A DNA stretch of 64,000 bases from Curtobacterium sp. TC1 (lineage in GTDB: Bacteria > Actinomycetota > Actinomycetes > Actinomycetales > Microbacteriaceae). Within the stretch, counting starts at the first letter, position 1. Every line of letters begins with the position of its first letter. Of this stretch, positions 55,736-64,000 are shown one piece after another. Location of the stretch: NCBI RefSeq assembly GCF_019844075.1, contig NZ_CP081964.1:3472001-3536000 (forward strand), given 5' to 3'. The position numbers and the translations under genes are program-made. A model generated the notes under the pieces. It made no database searches, had not been told where the DNA came from, and saw only the letters and a program-made list of their open reading frames with translations.

Positions 55736-56878
55736 TCAGTGGTGCTGGTAGAGCACCGGCTCCGGCAGGCCGTGCTCGGCGCGGATGCTGCGCGCGATGC
55801 CCTCGATGGCGATGAGGGCGTCGACCACGAGCTCCGGCGTGACCGGGAACGGCATGTTGTGGATGGTCTCGCCCTCCACCGTCGCGGCCTCGGCCACGGC
55901 GCGGAGCTCCGTCGTGTCGTCGACGGTCAGACCGATCTCGGTGAGGGTGTTCGGCAGACCGACCTTCGTGGTGAAGACGACGAAGTCCTCGATCTCCTCG
56001 GCGGGCGCGCCCTCGAGCACGAGCTGCGCGATCGTGCCGATGTTGACCTTCTGGCCGTGCGCCAGGCCGTGCGCCTGCGGAGCCGCGGTCAGTCCGTTGT
56101 GGATGGCGTGCGCCGCCGCGAGCCCGCCGGACTCGAACCCGAGGCCCGACAGCAGGGTGTTCGCCTCGACGACCTTCTCGAGCGCGGGCGTGACGACCTT
56201 GGCCTGCACTGCCTCGATGGCCTGCAGGGCGTTCTCGTGCAGCAGCTTCCAGGACAGCTCGGCGAGCGCGACGCCGGTCTCGGTCTGCAGGCCGCCGGCC
56301 ATGGTGTCGGCGTTCGCACGCTTGGCGGCGCGGGCCTCGACCCAGGTGGCCAGGGCGTCGCCGATGCCGGCGACCAGGAACTGGACGGGCGCGTTCGCGA
56401 CGAGCTTCGTGTCGATGAGCACGAGGTCGGGGTTGTGGGGGAAGAACCGGTACTCGATGAACTCGCCGGCCTCGGAGTAGATCACCGCGAGGGCCGACGT
56501 CGGGGCATCGGTCGACGCCGCGGTCGGCACACTGGCCCAGCGGATGCCGGCGAGGTGCCCGGAGGCCTTGGCTGCGTCGATCGCGGATCCGCCGCCGAGT
56601 CCGACGATGACGTCGGCGTCCGTCGAGCGGATCTGCTCGACCAGGGCGTCGACCGCCTCCGGGGTGGCGAACCGGCCGAACCCGACACGCTCGACCCGCA
56701 GGTCCGCGGTCCGGAAGCTCTCCGTCACCGCGGACTCGACGATGCCCCACACCACGTCGTCGGCGACGATCAGGGGGCGCTTGCCGATGGGGGCGACGAA
56801 CTCGCCGACGCGGGTGATCGCGTCCTTGCCCTGCACGTAGCGGGCGGGGCTCATCACGGTGCTGATGGGAGTGGCCAT
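55736..56878 (-). CDS. gldA: glycerol dehydrogenase
   Basis: 380 residues, iron/zinc alcohol dehydrogenase fold. GLGGGSAIDAAKASG binds NAD; VPTAASTDAPTSALAVIY, FLVAGIGDALATWVEA (metal Asp), AAAHAIHNG and AHGLAHGQKV (metal His) match GldA. It oxidises glycerol to dihydroxyacetone, or the reverse. Monocistronic; convergent with the epimerase gene. Confidence 0.9.
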   Translation of the reverse strand: MATPISTVMSPARYVQGKDAITRVGEFVAPIGKRPLIVADDVVWGIVESAVTESFRTADLRVERVGFGRFATPEAVDALVEQIRSTDADVIVGLGGGSAIDAAKASGHLAGIRWASVPTAASTDAPTSALAVIYSEAGEFIEYRFFPHNPDLVLIDTKLVANAPVQFLVAGIGDALATWVEARAAKRANADTMAGGLQTETGVALAELSWKLLHENALQAIEAVQAKVVTPALEKVVEANTLLSGLGFESGGLAAAHAIHNGLTAAPQAHGLAHGQKVNIGTIAQLVLEGAPAEEIEDFVVFTTKVGLPNTLTEIGLTVDDTTELRAVAEAATVEGETIHNMPFPVTPELVVDALIAIEGIARSIRAEHGLPEPVLYQHH

Positions 56879-56990
56879 GGTTGCGGTTCCTTCCGGTTGT
56901 ACGACACGTGTCGGGGTCGCCGACGTCCTCGACGGTACGCGCGGGGCATGCGTGCGGCGTGCGAGTCCCGCGGGCCGTACATTCGGGGGC

Positions 56991-57881
56991 ATGACGTTCA
57001 ACGACGACTCGCGACTCTCCGGCGGCCGAGTGAAGCGCCGGGGCCGGACCGCCGCGGTCGGCGGAGGCGCGGTCGGCGTCACGGCCATCGTCGTGTTCCT
57101 GATCGCCCAGTTCACGGGCTTCGACCTGAGCGGGTTCGTCGGCGGGGACGGCACGACACAGATCCAGCAGCAGGGCGAGACGGTCGACGCCGCGCCGGAG
57201 TGCCGCACCGGCCGTGACGCCAACCTGCAGGTCGAGTGCCGGATGGAGGGGGCTGCCGAGTCCCTCGACGGCTACTGGACCGCCGAGGCCCGGACGCTCG
57301 GCATCTCGTACACGGCACCGGACTTCTTCCTCTTCGACGGCTCGACCGACACGTCGTGCGGCCAGGCGTCGGCCGCCACCGGACCCTTCTACTGCCCGCC
57401 GGACCGCGCGATCTACCTCGACACCGCCTTCTACGACGACCTGCAGTCGACGTACGGGTCGTCGGGCGGGCCGCTCGCGCAGATGTACGTCGTCGCGCAC
57501 GAGTGGGGCCACCACATCCAGCAGCTGCAGGGCGCGTTCGCCAGCACGGACCGCTCGGGCACCGGGGCGTCGTCCGGCAGTGTCCGCGTCGAGCTGCAGG
57601 CGGATTGCTACGCCGGCGCCTGGGTCGGCGACGCGGCGAACACCGAGGACGCGGACGGCGAGACCTTCTTCGAACCGATCAGCCGGGCCGAGATCGCCGA
57701 TGCGCTGTCCGCCGCGAGTGCCGTGGGCGACGACAGCATCCAGGAGCGCTCGAGCGGCCGGGTCGACCCGGACTCGTTCACGCACGGTTCGAGCGAGCAG
57801 CGTCAGCGCTGGTTCGTCCGCGGCTACCAGCAGGGCGCGACGAGCTGCGACACGTTGAGCGTCCCCGGTTCGTCCCTGTAG
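56991..57881 (+). CDS. neutral zinc metallopeptidase (YpfJ-like)
   Basis: 296 residues. MTFNDDSRLSGGRVKRRG and one membrane anchor (VGVTAIVVFLIAQFTGF), then an extracellular domain with zinc motif VVAHEWGHHIQ, ELQADCYAGAWVGDA, and GSSEQRQRWFVRGYQQG. This is the YpfJ/KPN_02809 family. Substrate unknown. ATG 56991 is the family start. Confidence 0.9.
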   Translation: MTFNDDSRLSGGRVKRRGRTAAVGGGAVGVTAIVVFLIAQFTGFDLSGFVGGDGTTQIQQQGETVDAAPECRTGRDANLQVECRMEGAAESLDGYWTAEARTLGISYTAPDFFLFDGSTDTSCGQASAATGPFYCPPDRAIYLDTAFYDDLQSTYGSSGGPLAQMYVVAHEWGHHIQQLQGAFASTDRSGTGASSGSVRVELQADCYAGAWVGDAANTEDADGETFFEPISRAEIADALSAASAVGDDSIQERSSGRVDPDSFTHGSSEQRQRWFVRGYQQGATSCDTLSVPGSSL

Positions 57882-57905
57882 GCAGTGGACTCGACCACGG
57901 ACGAA

Positions 57906-57943
57906 ACGGGAGGCCCGGTGCCAGCTGGCACCGGGCCTCCCGT
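57906..57943. terminator. GGAGGC-family perfect palindrome, 19-bp arms
   Basis: 57906-57924 (ACGGGAGGCCCGGTGCCAG) and 57925-57943 are exact complements with no spacer. It lies between convergent genes. Confidence 0.82.
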
Positions 57944-57958
57944 CCGTCGGTCAGCGCG

Positions 57959-58909
57959 TCAGCGCTTGGTCGGTGTGGGCGTCGGCGTCGCACTCCGCGT
58001 GCGCGAGGGCGTCGCGCTCGGCGTGGGGGTCGGGGTGGGCGTCGCCTCGGTGGCACCGGCGGCGGTGACCACGAAGGTGCGGAAGTCGTCGTTCGTGATC
58101 GGCGACGTGAGCTCGTACTGCTGCCCGTTGACGAGCACCAGCGGCGTGCCGGGGAACTCGCTCAGCGACGAACCGGGGATGTCGCCGCCGGACACCGCGG
58201 TCGTCTGCTCGTCGACCCACTTGCTGTAGTCCTGGTCGGCGATGCAGCTCGTGACGGCCCTGCGGTCCTGCAGACCGGAGACCCCGGTGACGACCTTGGT
58301 GAGCTGCGCATCGGTGAGGCCGGGTGTGCCCTCTTCCGGCTGCTCGGCGTAGAGCGCCTTGTTGACCGCGTAGAACTGGTCCGGCGAGTGCTCGGCGACG
58401 CAGGCGGCGGCGTTCGCGGCGCGCAGCGAGTACTTCGTGCCCTGCGACCGGTTCGACAGGATCGCGAGGGGGTGGATGTCGACGGTGGCGGCGCCGGAGT
58501 CGACCAGGCTCTCGATGTAGTCGCCGTTGGCCTGCTCGAACGCGCCGCACGTCGGGCAGAGGTAGTCGACGTACAGCGTGATGCGCACCGTGCCGGCACC
58601 GGCAGTCGCCGAAGCACTCGGCGACGCGCTGCTCGACGCGGTCACCGGCTTCAGGCCCTCGCCGAGGGTGATGCCACCCTGCGACATGGTCGACGGCCCG
58701 GGGCCTGCGGGCTTCACGGAGTCCACCAGGACGAGCGTGACGATGGTGGCCGCTGCGAGCAGCACCACACCGAGTCCGATCTGGAGTCCGAGCCTGGTCC
58801 CGCGCTGGCGGCGCTTCTGCTGTGTCCTGTGGCGCTGCGCTCGCTGTCGGGCGGCTTCGCGGCGCTCGTTCCGCGCGGCGCGGGCGTCACCCTCGGGGCG
58901 GTTGGTCAT
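57959..58909 (-). CDS. membrane-anchored DsbA-like thioredoxin-fold protein
   Basis: 316 residues. A basic N-terminus (RNERREAARQRAQRHRTQQ), one membrane helix (about 41-63), and a Ser/Ala linker. The DsbA fold has C118-P-T-C121 in LYVDYLCPTCGAFEQ and a cis-Pro region GTPLVLVNG. The C-terminal tail is a PTPTPTPS low-complexity run. It probably acts as an extracellular disulfide oxidoreductase. Confidence 0.88.
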   Translation of the reverse strand: MTNRPEGDARAARNERREAARQRAQRHRTQQKRRQRGTRLGLQIGLGVVLLAAATIVTLVLVDSVKPAGPGPSTMSQGGITLGEGLKPVTASSSASPSASATAGAGTVRITLYVDYLCPTCGAFEQANGDYIESLVDSGAATVDIHPLAILSNRSQGTKYSLRAANAAACVAEHSPDQFYAVNKALYAEQPEEGTPGLTDAQLTKVVTGVSGLQDRRAVTSCIADQDYSKWVDEQTTAVSGGDIPGSSLSEFPGTPLVLVNGQQYELTSPITNDDFRTFVVTAAGATEATPTPTPTPSATPSRTRSATPTPTPTKR

Positions 58910-58985
58910 CGGTGCGTCGTCCTCCTGATCGGCGTCCGCACGACCTACCCCCGCTCGGCGGACGGACCCGGCGATTGTAGTGGGC

Positions 58986-59020
58986 CGCTCTGGGAACCAC
59001 CCAACCACGCTCTGGGAACC
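58986..59020. promoter_or_regulatory. paired CGCTCTGGGAACC direct repeats upstream of ugpC
   Basis: Exact 13-mers at 58986-58998 and 59008-59020, 22 bp apart (about two helical turns), lie in the 264-bp spacer before the ATPase gene. They could bind a regulator on one DNA face. Nothing else in the spacer is recognisable. Confidence 0.4.
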
Positions 59021-59173
59021 GACCGGCCAGGTGGAAAACAGTGGCGCACCCGCGAGAACTCGTGTTGTATGAACCTCGATGGTCGACGACGACCATCCGG
59101 GGCCCTCGCGGGCTGACCGCTTCACTCGGATCGTCCGGCACGTACCTGCCGGTGAAGAAAGGACCGAACGCTC

Positions 59174-60274
<1,101 letters not shown>

Positions 60275-60288
60275 CCGAAGCGCACTCC

Positions 60289-60333
60289 CCGAGAGCCCGC
60301 GCCGCCTCACAAGGGCGGGTCGCGGGCTCTCGG
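60289..60333. terminator. ugpC terminator
   Basis: CCGAGAGCCCGCG (60289-60301) pairs exactly with 60321-60333; the loop is 19 bases. It lies between ugpC and the DUF4032 gene. Confidence 0.75.
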
Positions 60334-60362
60334 CTGTCCCCCACGACACCGAAGGATCCACC

Positions 60363-61676
60363 GTGCCCGACTCGATGTCCATCACCGCAGCCACCGTCGA
60401 CCCCGGCCTGCTCGACCTGCCGTGGGACCTGCCGCTGGCGGACTGGCCGGACGAGACCATCGTCGCCCTGCCGAAGGGCATCTCCCGGCACCTCGTGCGC
60501 TTCGTGCACCTGAGCGGCTACGTCGCCGCCGTGAAGGAGACCGGCGAAGAGGTCGCCCGTGCCGAGTACGACATGCTCCGCACGCTGCAGCGGATGGACG
60601 TGCCGTGCGTGGACCCCGTGGCGGTCATCACGAACCGGGTGGACGCCGACGGCGAGCAGCTGCACCCCGTGCTCGTGACGCGCCACCTGCGCTTCTCGCT
60701 GCCGTACCGCGCGCTGTACTCGCAGACCCTGCGCCCGGAGACCGCCACCCGACTCGTCGACGCCCTCGCCCTGCTGCTCGTGCGGCTGCACATCATCGGC
60801 TTCTACTGGGGCGACGTGTCGCTCTCGAACACACTGTTCCGTCGCGACGCGGGCTCGTTCGCCGCGTACCTGGTCGATGCCGAGACCGGCAAGCTCTACC
60901 CCGGCGGCCTGTCGAACGGGCAGCGCGAGAACGACCTCGAGGTGGCGCGCGTGAACATCGCCGGCGAACTCCTCGACCTCGAAGCGGGTGGGCGTCTCGA
61001 CGAGAACGCCGACCCCGTCGACGTCTCCAACCGCATCGTGGCGCAGTACCGGACGCTCTGGACCGAGCTCACGGGCACCGAGCAGTTCGACATCAAGGAG
61101 CGCTGGCGCATCAACGACCGCGTCGAGCGGCTCAACGAACTCGGCTTCGACATCGAGGAGCTCTCGATCCACACGACCGAGGGCGGTTCGCAGGTGCGGA
61201 TCCAGCCGAAGGTCGTCGACGCCGGGCACCACCAGCGACGCCTGCTGCGGTTGACCGGCCTGGACGCCGGCGAGAACCAGGCCCGACGTCTGCTCAACGA
61301 CCTCGACTCGTACCGGGCGCGCAACGGCCGCGACGAACTCGACGAGGAGATGGTGGCGCACGAGTGGGTCTCGCGGGTCTTCGAGCCCGTCGTCCGTTCG
61401 ATCCCCCGCGACCTGCGCGGCCGACTCGAACCCGCCGAGGTCTTCCACGAGCTGCTCGAGCACCGCTGGTTCATGTCCCAGCAGGAAGAGCGTTCGGTCT
61501 CACTGCCCGAGGCCACGACCGCCTACATCAACGACGTGCTGCGCCACCGCCGTGACGAGCGCCTGCTCATCAACCCGCCGACGTCGTCGATGACGCTGCC
61601 CATCCCCGTGGTCGACGACGCCGAGCCCGCGGGCGACGAGTCCGACGACGTCGAGGACTGGCGCGCCACCGTCTGA
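60363..61676 (+). CDS. DUF4032 protein
   Basis: 437 residues. The N-terminal half is kinase-like: HLSGYVAAVKETGEEVARAEYDMLRTLQ, HIIGFYWGDVSLSNTLFRRD and YLVDAETGKLYPGGLS recall lipopolysaccharide-kinase motifs (D-x4-N, D-x-E). DUF4032 follows (about 225-390, including HHQRRLLRLTGLDAGENQARRLLNDL). Activity unknown. GTG 60363. Confidence 0.85.
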   Translation: MPDSMSITAATVDPGLLDLPWDLPLADWPDETIVALPKGISRHLVRFVHLSGYVAAVKETGEEVARAEYDMLRTLQRMDVPCVDPVAVITNRVDADGEQLHPVLVTRHLRFSLPYRALYSQTLRPETATRLVDALALLLVRLHIIGFYWGDVSLSNTLFRRDAGSFAAYLVDAETGKLYPGGLSNGQRENDLEVARVNIAGELLDLEAGGRLDENADPVDVSNRIVAQYRTLWTELTGTEQFDIKERWRINDRVERLNELGFDIEELSIHTTEGGSQVRIQPKVVDAGHHQRRLLRLTGLDAGENQARRLLNDLDSYRARNGRDELDEEMVAHEWVSRVFEPVVRSIPRDLRGRLEPAEVFHELLEHRWFMSQQEERSVSLPEATTAYINDVLRHRRDERLLINPPTSSMTLPIPVVDDAEPAGDESDDVEDWRATV

Positions 61677-61842
61677 CCGCGCCCGCGCCCGCGCCCGCGC
61701 GCGCGCGCCCGTTCCCGTTCCGTCGAGGTTCCGAGATCTCGGAACCTCGGCGCGCGAAACGGCCGTCTGTGGAACCTCGGCAGGACGCGGGCGGCGAGTC
61801 GCGGAACCTCGGCAGGACGCGCACGGCGAGTCGTGGAACCCC
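61677..61842. repeat. second CG microsatellite plus GAGGTTCC repeat cluster
   Basis: A CGCGCCCG run (about 61677-61710) leads to a 26-bp perfect palindrome (61724-61749, CGAGGTTCCGAG and its complement). Two copies of GGAACCTCGGCAGGACGCG follow (61771-61789 and 61803-61821), then a 21-base block (61822-61842) identical to 47013-47033. No gene. Confidence 0.7.
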
Positions 61843-61851
61843 ACGGACGCA

Positions 61852-61896
61852 CTGGAGGCCCGGTGCCGGTCTCGTGGACCGGCACCGGGCCTCCAG
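61852..61896. terminator. GGAGGC-family hairpin, 19-bp perfect stem
   Basis: CTGGAGGCCCGGTGCCGGT (61852-61870) pairs exactly with 61878-61896. It lies between the convergent DUF4032 and rlmB genes. Confidence 0.82.
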
Positions 61897-61942
61897 GGGG
61901 TGACGTCGACGGCCCGCAGCGGCCGGGCCGACGCCGGTGCGG

Positions 61943-62953
61943 CTACTCGGCGCGACGGCGCCGGGCGACCTCCCACAGGGTGACGCTCGCGGCGATGCCG
62001 GCGTTGAGGGACTCGGTCGCACTCGAGATCGGGATCGACACGATCGCGTCGCAGGTCTCGGTGACCAGGCGCGACAGGCCCTTGCCCTCGGAACCGACGA
62101 CGATCACGATCGGACGGTCGGCGAGCGCGAGGCCGTCGAGCTCCACGTCGCCGTCGCCGTCGAGACCGAGGACGAACAGGCCCATCGACTTCAGGGACTT
62201 CAGCGTCTGCGTGAGGTTCGGGGCCATCGCGACGGGGGTGCGGGCCGCGGCACCGGCCGAGGTCTTCCACGCCGACGCCGTCACGCCGACCGAACGACGC
62301 TGCGGCACGATGACGCCGTGTCCGCCGAAGGCCGCGGTCGAGCGGATGATCGCACCGAGGTTGCGGGGATCGGTGATGCCGTCCAGCGCGACGAGGAGCG
62401 GCACCTGGTCGCGCGAGAAGGCCTGCTCGACGATGTCCTCGGACACGGCGTACTGGTACGCCGGCACCTTGAGCGCGACGCCCTGGTGCACGCTGTCGTG
62501 GCCGGTGATGCGGTCGAGCTCGGGACGCATGAGCTCGATGATCGGCACGCCGCGGTGGTTGGCGAGCGCGAGGATCTCCTTGACGCGGTCGTCGACCTCG
62601 ATGCGCGACGCGATGTAGAGCGTCGACGACGGGGTCTTCGTGCGGAGCGCCTCGAGCACGGAGTTGCGTCCGGTCACGAGCTCGGAGTCGTCGGTCTTCC
62701 GGGCCGGCGGACGACCCGTGCGCCCCTGCGGGGTGCTCGAGGAACCGTGACGACCCTTGGCGGCCTCGAAACGGTCCTTCGCGGCCTTCCGCTTGCCGGC
62801 GGGGTGGTACGGGCGGTCCTCGGCCTTCGGGGTCGGCTTGCGACCCTCGAGCGCCTGGGCACCCTGTCCGCCGGATCCGACCTGCTTGTTGCCCTTGCGA
62901 CCGGTGCGGACGGCGCCGGGCCGACCCTTCTTGCTTCCCGAGACGTTCTTCAT
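61943..62953 (-). CDS. rlmB: 23S rRNA (guanosine-2'-O-)-methyltransferase RlmB
   Basis: 336 residues. A long basic disordered N-terminus (1-90), then an RNA-binding substrate domain (ELVTGRNSVLEALRT) and the SpoU knot with DGITDPRNLGAIIRSTAAFGG, IVVGSEGKGLS and SIPISSATESLNAGIAAS. It likely methylates G2251-equivalent in 23S rRNA. It follows cysS on the same strand, a conserved actinobacterial order. Confidence 0.92.
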   Translation of the reverse strand: MKNVSGSKKGRPGAVRTGRKGNKQVGSGGQGAQALEGRKPTPKAEDRPYHPAGKRKAAKDRFEAAKGRHGSSSTPQGRTGRPPARKTDDSELVTGRNSVLEALRTKTPSSTLYIASRIEVDDRVKEILALANHRGVPIIELMRPELDRITGHDSVHQGVALKVPAYQYAVSEDIVEQAFSRDQVPLLVALDGITDPRNLGAIIRSTAAFGGHGVIVPQRRSVGVTASAWKTSAGAAARTPVAMAPNLTQTLKSLKSMGLFVLGLDGDGDVELDGLALADRPIVIVVGSEGKGLSRLVTETCDAIVSIPISSATESLNAGIAASVTLWEVARRRRAE

Positions 62954-62985
62954 GCGTAGCTCCTGTTCGGCACTGCCGTGTTCAG

Positions 62986-63057
62986 GCGATGCTCCAGCGT
63001 GTTCCGACCGGAATGGTCTGCGGTGGCTTCGATCATGCGATGCTCCAGCGTGTTCCG
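62986..63057. repeat. duplicated 3' end of cysS
   Basis: The 21-bp block at 63037-63057, which encodes the end of cysS, recurs exactly at 62986-63006. The copies are 51 bp apart, so the second is in frame and again ends GTRWSIA-stop. Confidence 0.8.
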
Positions 63058-64000
63058 GACGGGGTGTCCTCGATCGTGATGCCCGCGGCGGCGAGGTCGT
63101 CGCGCACGCGGTCGGCCGCGGCGAAGTCCCGTGCTGCCCTGGCGTCCGCGCGCTCCTGCACGAGGCGTTCGACGAGGGCGGCGAGCGGGCCTGCCGAGGT
63201 GTCCTGGCCGCCCCCCGACCAGTGGGCGGCTCGCGGGTCGATGCCGAGGACCTCCACCATCGCGGCCACCTGATGGTACGCGACCCCGAGCGTTTCCGCA
63301 TCGTCGGCGTCCAGGGCGGCGTTGCCGGTCCGCACGGTCTCGTGCAGGACGGCCAGCGCCTGGGGCACCGCGAGGTCGTCGTCCATCGCGGCGGCGAAGG
63401 CGTCCGGCACCGCGGGGGCGTCGGCGAGGTGCACCCCTTCGAGCCGTACCTCGGCCCGCTGCAGGAACCCGTCGATGCGGTCGTAGGCGGCTTCGGCCTC
63501 CGCCAACGAGCCGTCGTGGTGGTCGATCGAGGAGCGGTAGTGCGCCGCCCCCAAGAAGTACCGCACCACGGCGGGGCGGGCAGCGGCGAGGAAGTCGGCG
63601 GCGAAGATCGAGTTGCCGAGCGACTTCGACATCTTCTGGCCCTCGACCGTGACGAGTCCGTTGTGCAGCCAGTAGGACGCGAACGGGTCCCCAGCGGCGG
63701 TGGACTGCGCGAGCTCGTTCTCGTGGTGCGGGAACCGCAGGTCGAGCCCGCCGCCGTGGATGTCGAACGCCGGGCCGAGGTACCGCCGCGACATGGCGGA
63801 GCACTCGATGTGCCAGCCCGGGCGACCGGGGCCCCACGGGGAGTCCCACGCCGCGGTCGACGGCTCACCCGGCTTCGCACCCTTCCAGAGTGCGAAGTCG
63901 CGGGCGTCGCGCTTGCCGCGGGGGTCGGCGTCGGTGGCCTCGACCATGTCCTCGCGGCGCTGCCGGGTCAGGGCACCGTACGACGGCCAGCTGCCGGTGT
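63033..64000 (-). CDS. cysS: cysteinyl-tRNA synthetase, N-terminus beyond the window
   Basis: 322 residues to the window edge. [32 protein letters not shown] holds zinc ligands; [22 protein letters not shown] and the KMSKSLGNS loop are class I CysRS signatures. The C-terminal helical DALR domain (about 180-300) follows. The HIGH motif and Rossmann start lie past position 64000. The sequence upstream of the first Met ([18 protein letters not shown]) is still coding. Confidence 0.94.
   Translation of the reverse strand, partial: TGSWPSYGALTRQRREDMVEATDADPRGKRDARDFALWKGAKPGEPSTAAWDSPWGPGRPGWHIECSAMSRRYLGPAFDIHGGGLDLRFPHHENELAQSTAAGDPFASYWLHNGLVTVEGQKMSKSLGNSIFAADFLAAARPAVVRYFLGAAHYRSSIDHHDGSLAEAEAAYDRIDGFLQRAEVRLEGVHLADAPAVPDAFAAAMDDDLAVPQALAVLHETVRTGNAALDADDAETLGVAYHQVAAMVEVLGIDPRAAHWSGGGQDTSAGPLAALVERLVQERADARAARDFAAADRVRDDLAAAGITIEDTPSGTRWSIA

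Overview
The window is high-GC actinobacterial DNA. Gene content points to Microbacteriaceae, plausibly Curtobacterium: an XPB-type helicase pair, DUF3027 and DUF3263 proteins, a mycoredoxin-like glutaredoxin, HrcA/CIRCE control of groEL, and many GTG starts. The genus is inferred from style and not proven. Most of the window is ordinary chromosome. The one clear accessory patch is at 28.6-31.9 kb.

Left end (1-4.5 kb): a cut-off DUF3800 gene, then a leftward operon joined by ATGA overlaps. It encodes an S-adenosylhomocysteine-hydrolase-like protein, an adenosine/SAH-deaminase-like amidohydrolase and a cupin. A small glutaredoxin diverges from it.

4.6-15.8 kb: a complete non-phosphorylating L-fucose regulon. 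Rightward genes encode L-fuconolactonase, an FAH-type diketo-deoxyfuconate hydrolase, an SDR dehydrogenase and a FadR-type GntR regulator. Leftward genes encode L-fuconate dehydratase, a sugar-binding lipoprotein, two permeases, alpha-L-fucosidase, a mutarotase and an aldo/keto reductase (fucose dehydrogenase candidate). Three copies of a GACATCGGATGTC-like palindrome lie ahead of the two arms and are the candidate operator. The cluster has no ATPase; a MsiK/UgpC-type ATPase at 59.2 kb could serve it.

15.9-28.5 kb: a TetR/MFS efflux pair, a kinase-like APH protein, a flotillin, nadE, a MarR/MATE pair, a CopC-like protein, an alpha/beta hydrolase and argG.

28.6-31.9 kb: an accessory island between argG and tRNA-Arg(CCT). 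It holds a DUF3644-like protein with a HEPN-type RX4H motif, a convergent protein with an RX5H motif near its C-terminus, a frameshifted N-terminal paralogue of the latter, a 37-residue ORF, and a serine-recombinase C-terminal relic broken by an in-frame stop. This is the best candidate for a poorly described (possibly abortive-infection) module.

32-47 kb: epoxide hydrolase, an ArsR/CDF metal pair, CPBP protease, HNH nuclease, NlpC/P60 protein, a DtxR regulator, serC, DUF3027, a cold-shock protein, the helicase-associated protein with the XPB helicase, and an OmpR-type response regulator with its histidine kinase. 47-64 kb: groEL with two CIRCE sites, a cold-shock gene, LytR_C and DUF3263 proteins, msrB, tRNA-Thr, an aldo/keto reductase, NAD(P)HX epimerase, glycerol dehydrogenase, a zinc peptidase, a DsbA-like protein, ugpC, DUF4032, rlmB and a cut-off cysS.

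Between genes there are many long perfect hairpins sharing a GGAGGC core. Two further spacers pair a CG microsatellite with GAGGTTCC repeats.
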